A stretch of DNA of 64,000 bases, taken from contig CANLOV010000004.1 of assembly GCA_947492955.1 (NCBI GenBank), positions 248,001 through 312,000 of the forward strand. The letters are read 5' to 3'. Positions within the stretch are counted from its first letter, which is position 1; each line of letters opens with the position of its first letter. Both the position numbers and the translations under genes were made by a program. The notes beneath the pieces are model-generated. The model did not search any database, had not been told where the DNA came from, and saw only the letters and a list, made by a program, of their open reading frames with translations. The DNA comes from an uncultured Cellulophaga sp. Its GTDB lineage: Bacteria; Bacteroidota; Bacteroidia; Flavobacteriales; Flavobacteriaceae. Below, in pieces: positions 60,897 through 64,000 of the stretch.

Positions 60897-63800
60897 TTAT
60901 TTAAAACTTAATATTTTTAACTTCTTATCATTCGGGGCTAATATAAATTCTATTTCTTTATTATCCCCTATTTTGATAGTTTTTATATCCTTAATTTCAT
61001 CTAATACAAATAAATTACTTTCACTAGGTTTTACAACTCTTAAAACCCCATTTTCACCCCCTGTAATTACTAAGCCTATGCTGGCATCATTTCTTGGTGT
61101 TTCAACTTCAGATTCGTATAAGTTACCAGCTATCATTAAATCTGGATATTCATCTCCATTATAATTAAATTGTTTAAATTTATTTATAGAAGAAAACTGT
61201 GTTTCGTTGGGTAATTTATGCATTTCATAAGTACCATTTCCTTTATTTTCTATCCATTGATGCGCAAAACTATTTACTTTATAATGTAAAGAATTTTCTA
61301 AAACTTGTTCTCCATAAATAGTATTTAAATCTGCATTGGCAAACGATTCAAAAGTTTTAAATCTTTTTTTAATTACTGGTATTTGCTCCGAAGAGCATTC
61401 TCTACCTCTTAAAGGTAGTTTTTTACCATCTTTTTTATAACTTAAAACAATATCTGAGCTTCCGTTTTGATCAAAATCGTTAGCATATACTTCAAAAGAT
61501 TCTTTATCTGTAGCCTTATATTTATAGTTAAGTCCTAAGTTCCCAGCAAAGTAATCCATATCTCCGTCTGCATCTATATCAACCTTTTCTAAACTATACC
61601 ACCAACCAGTGTTTTGATCTAAACTTAGATCATGAGTAACCTCCTTAAAGCTACCGTTTAAATTTTTAAAAAAACGAATTGGCATCCATTCTCCTGTAAT
61701 TATTAAATCTAATGCTCCATCATTATTAAAATCGTCCCAAATAGCAGCAGTAACTAAACCAGCTTCTAAAAGTTGTGGTGCAATATCTTTGGTTACCTCT
61801 GTATATTTAAGATTTAAGTCTTTGCCTCCATCATTTCTTAAAATATGACTTTTAGAAGGATATGGATATTTACCTGGTACAATTCTACCACCTATAAACA
61901 AGTCTAAATCTCCATCGTTATCATAATCACCAGAAATTACTTTAGAACCACTTGTTGTTATTTTAGGAAGAGTATTACTGGTTTTTATAAATCCATTTTC
62001 TGTATTTATATATAGCCTATCTTGGTAATATTGTTCTTTTACATTAACATTATTACCTCCGCTAACTACATATAAATCTAAATCTCCGTCTGCATCTGCA
62101 TCAAAAAATAGTGCATCTGTATCTTCATATTTAGCATCTTCTTCCCAAACACCATTCACAACATCAAATGTTGCTTGTTTATTTTGAATAAATAGTTTAC
62201 CAGAACTACCAGCTGCATTACCTACAAAAAAATCTTCTAAATCATCTCCATTTACATCTCCTACAGCTATTCCTGGTCCTATTTTAGAATTTTTATGTGG
62301 TAGTAAAGGTTCATAAGTAAAATCATTATAACTATCTTCCTTATGCTCGTAGTTTAGTTCTAATTGTTCTGTAATATTTTTAAATATACTTTTTGTAACA
62401 ATAGATTCTTCTTTTTTTTCTCTTATAAGAATGGAATCATAAGAAATTTTAATTAACTGATTTGGTTTTATATTATGTAATATTTGTTTTTTTTGATTTG
62501 GCCAAAGTACAATTACTTCTTCTACATTTAAACTAGTACCTAATCCAAAGTGTAATATAGGTGCTACACTAGATTGATATCCTTTTGTTAAAGTTAATTC
62601 TTGTGTTTGTGTTAAAAGAGGTGTTTTTACTAATATTTTGGCTCCCAAACCATTAGGATTATGTTTCTCTCCTATTAACTTTATTTTTAAATAATTGTTA
62701 TTGTTATTTTCTGCATTATTTACATAAACAGATGCTTCTATATCTATATTATTAATGATTAAATCTAAATCTCCATCATTATCTAAATCGGAATAAACGA
62801 AACCATTAGAAAATCCTTTTTTAGATAAACCCCAGTCTTTAGTACTATTAGTAAAGGTATAGTCGCTATTATTCTTAAATACATAGTTTGATATTGGTGT
62901 ACTAGGCATTAATGAATAATCTTGCTTTTTATTATTACCAAACAAAGAAGTAGTTCTATATGTTTCATTAACATCATTATTATTTACATCTCTTTTAACT
63001 CCATTAGATATAAATACATCTTTCCAACCATCATTATCTAAATCCATAAACATAGCTCCCCAACTCCAATCTGTAGTTGCCATACCTGCAAACCTAGAAA
63101 TATCACTAAACACAGGCGTACCATTATTAAAACCATTGTTTAATTGAAGAGAATTTTGCATGTATTGATGGTTAAAACCTAAATCTATAGCTTCATAAAA
63201 AGTTTCAGGACTCATACTTGCCATATTAGTTTTAGAACGTTTATAATCCTCTGCAGTCATGTCTACTTGCAAAAAGTCTATTAACTCATCATTATTAAAA
63301 TCTGCAGCATCTATCCCCATGCCAAACATAGAAGTGTGTCTTGTAGATTTTTTAGAAATTTCTGTAAACGTACCATCTCCATTGTTTTGGTACATGTAAT
63401 CTGGTACATTAAAATCGTTTGAAAGGTATAAATCTGAAAAGCCATCGTTATTAAAATCAGACGATATTAGCCCCAAGGTTAAACCAAATTTTTGTACTCC
63501 GGCAGCTGCTGTAACGTCTGTAAAAGTTCCGTTTCCATTATTTTTATATAGATGTCCAGAATCTTCATATTTGTTTTCATCCATTTTATGTTTGTAATAT
63601 AAGTTTCCCATACTTACCAAAACATTTGGATAATTTGCTACAAATAAATCTAGTAGACCATCTTGGTCATAATCAAAAAAAGTAGATTGTATAGATATAC
63701 TTTTATCTGCTATACCATATTGTTCTGCTTGTTCTGTAAAAGTGTTATCTCCATTATTTATAAATAATTGATTTGCAGTATTTGTAAACTTACCGGATAC

Positions 63801-64000
63801 ACTAAGATATATATCTAAATAGCCATCATTATTAACATCTGCCATAGTGGTTCCTGAATACCATCTATTATCCCCTGCAATACCTGCCGACTCTGTAATG
63901 TCTTCAAATTCTAAATTTCCTTTATTTAAATATAATTTATTAGATGTTAAATTTCCTGTAAAATATAAGTCTGGTAAACCATCGTTATTAATATCTCCTG
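60897..64000 (-). CDS. FG-GAP/VCBS-repeat protein with ASPIC/UnbV domain, 5' end outside the window
   Basis: The visible part is 1,034 codons and the open frame runs off the right edge; an internal ATG at 63845 is not the start, because the upstream codons are also repeat sequence (GDINNDGLPDLYFTGN). It has many calcium-binding FG-GAP units with the pattern DxNxDGxxDLxxS, for example ADVNNDGYLDIYLSVSG and DFNNDGFSDLYLSND. An ASPIC/UnbV segment lies in the middle (NYLKIKLIGEKHNPNGLGAK to VEEVIVLWPNQKKQI). The protein is probably a surface or periplasmic beta-propeller lipoprotein, of the kind often near SusC/SusD loci. Its C-terminus has no T9SS tail. Confidence 0.9.
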   Translation of the reverse strand, partial: GDINNDGLPDLYFTGNLTSNKLYLNKGNLEFEDITESAGIAGDNRWYSGTTMADVNNDGYLDIYLSVSGKFTNTANQLFINNGDNTFTEQAEQYGIADKSISIQSTFFDYDQDGLLDLFVANYPNVLVSMGNLYYKHKMDENKYEDSGHLYKNNGNGTFTDVTAAAGVQKFGLTLGLISSDFNNDGFSDLYLSNDFNVPDYMYQNNGDGTFTEISKKSTRHTSMFGMGIDAADFNNDELIDFLQVDMTAEDYKRSKTNMASMSPETFYEAIDLGFNHQYMQNSLQLNNGFNNGTPVFSDISRFAGMATTDWSWGAMFMDLDNDGWKDVFISNGVKRDVNNNDVNETYRTTSLFGNNKKQDYSLMPSTPISNYVFKNNSDYTFTNSTKDWGLSKKGFSNGFVYSDLDNDGDLDLIINNIDIEASVYVNNAENNNNNYLKIKLIGEKHNPNGLGAKILVKTPLLTQTQELTLTKGYQSSVAPILHFGLGTSLNVEEVIVLWPNQKKQILHNIKPNQLIKISYDSILIREKKEESIVTKSIFKNITEQLELNYEHKEDSYNDFTYEPLLPHKNSKIGPGIAVGDVNGDDLEDFFVGNAAGSSGKLFIQNKQATFDVVNGVWEEDAKYEDTDALFFDADADGDLDLYVVSGGNNVNVKEQYYQDRLYINTENGFIKTSNTLPKITTSGSKVISGDYDNDGDLDLFIGGRIVPGKYPYPSKSHILRNDGGKDLNLKYTEVTKDIAPQLLEAGLVTAAIWDDFNNDGALDLIITGEWMPIRFFKNLNGSFKEVTHDLSLDQNTGWWYSLEKVDIDADGDMDYFAGNLGLNYKYKATDKESFEVYANDFDQNGSSDIVLSYKKDGKKLPLRGRECSSEQIPVIKKRFKTFESFANADLNTIYGEQVLENSLHYKVNSFAHQWIENKGNGTYEMHKLPNETQFSSINKFKQFNYNGDEYPDLMIAGNLYESEVETPRNDASIGLVITGGENGVLRVVKPSESNLFVLDEIKDIKTIKIGDNKEIEFILAPNDKKLKILSFK

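Noticed and set aside
1-64000. tRNA, rRNA, CRISPR array or prophage
   Set aside because: No cloverleaf-like sequence, rRNA motif, regular spaced repeats or phage genes were found by eye; a dedicated RNA search would be needed to exclude a missed small RNA.

Overview
The window looks like chromosomal DNA of a marine-type Flavobacteriaceae bacterium (Bacteroidota); I do not go below family level. The evidence is a very AT-rich composition, a primary-type sigma factor of about 287 residues that begins at region 1.2, upstream boxes of the Bacteroidota form TAnnTTTG in place of purine-rich ribosome binding sites, a Bacteroidota-type small SRP RNA, a type IX secretion (T9SS) C-terminal sorting tail, SusC-style TonB plug sequence, and several flavobacterial families of unknown function (DUF6155, DUF6952, DUF4494). 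Several genes start with TTG or GTG. No rRNA, tRNA, intact insertion sequence, prophage or CRISPR array was seen.

Layout. 1-5 kb: tail of an unknown gene, a YaiO-type outer-membrane protein, a decayed gene remnant, a secreted ILEI-like/GDPD protein, a pair of tiny related ORFs and the sigma factor. 5-9 kb: DUF6155 protein, SF2 helicase, glycosyltransferase and MenB. 9-14 kb: signalling block with a TPR histidine kinase, NarL-type regulator, a small lipoprotein and a LytTR regulator whose receiver has lost its key residues. 14-17 kb: beta-helix lipoprotein, thioesterase and glutaminyl cyclase in one run, then the SRP RNA. 17-27 kb: housekeeping core with an SDR, transaldolase, and a minus-strand run tpx-dgkA-ftsK-lolA-lptF-ribB, followed by thioredoxin and peroxiredoxin. 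27-34 kb: NhaC antiporter with a repeat-bearing insertion and an adjacent TPR/T9SS protein, lipoamide dehydrogenase, DUF4494 and a leucine-rich-repeat protein.

34.6-42.3 kb is the accessory part. It holds a secreted protein of unknown function, a LamG gene cut off next to a decayed repeat, a second copy of that repeat 1 kb away, a 96-bp hairpin element, and then a LytS/LytTR two-component pair followed by a C-type-lectin lipoprotein and a carboxypeptidase-regulatory-domain protein. 42-64 kb returns to core genes: TerC, FKBP isomerase, pseudouridine synthase, a fused 2-oxoacid dehydrogenase E1, a 2OG-Fe oxygenase, a MutS2-like ATPase, a DCC protein, a MuiA-like protein with an internal TonB-plug insertion, a dicarboxylate symporter, AroC, an LpxH-like phosphatase, a YdiJ-like FAD/Fe-S oxidoreductase, a TlpA-type lipoprotein and a large FG-GAP/UnbV protein that runs off the right edge.

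The best leads are the MuiA-like/TonB-plug chimera, the two LytTR genes that each lie beside direct repeats of about 20-21 bp period, the paralogous mini-ORFs, the ILEI-like/GDPD fusion, the NhaC loop repeats with the co-oriented TPR/T9SS protein, and the repeat pair that borders the broken LamG gene.
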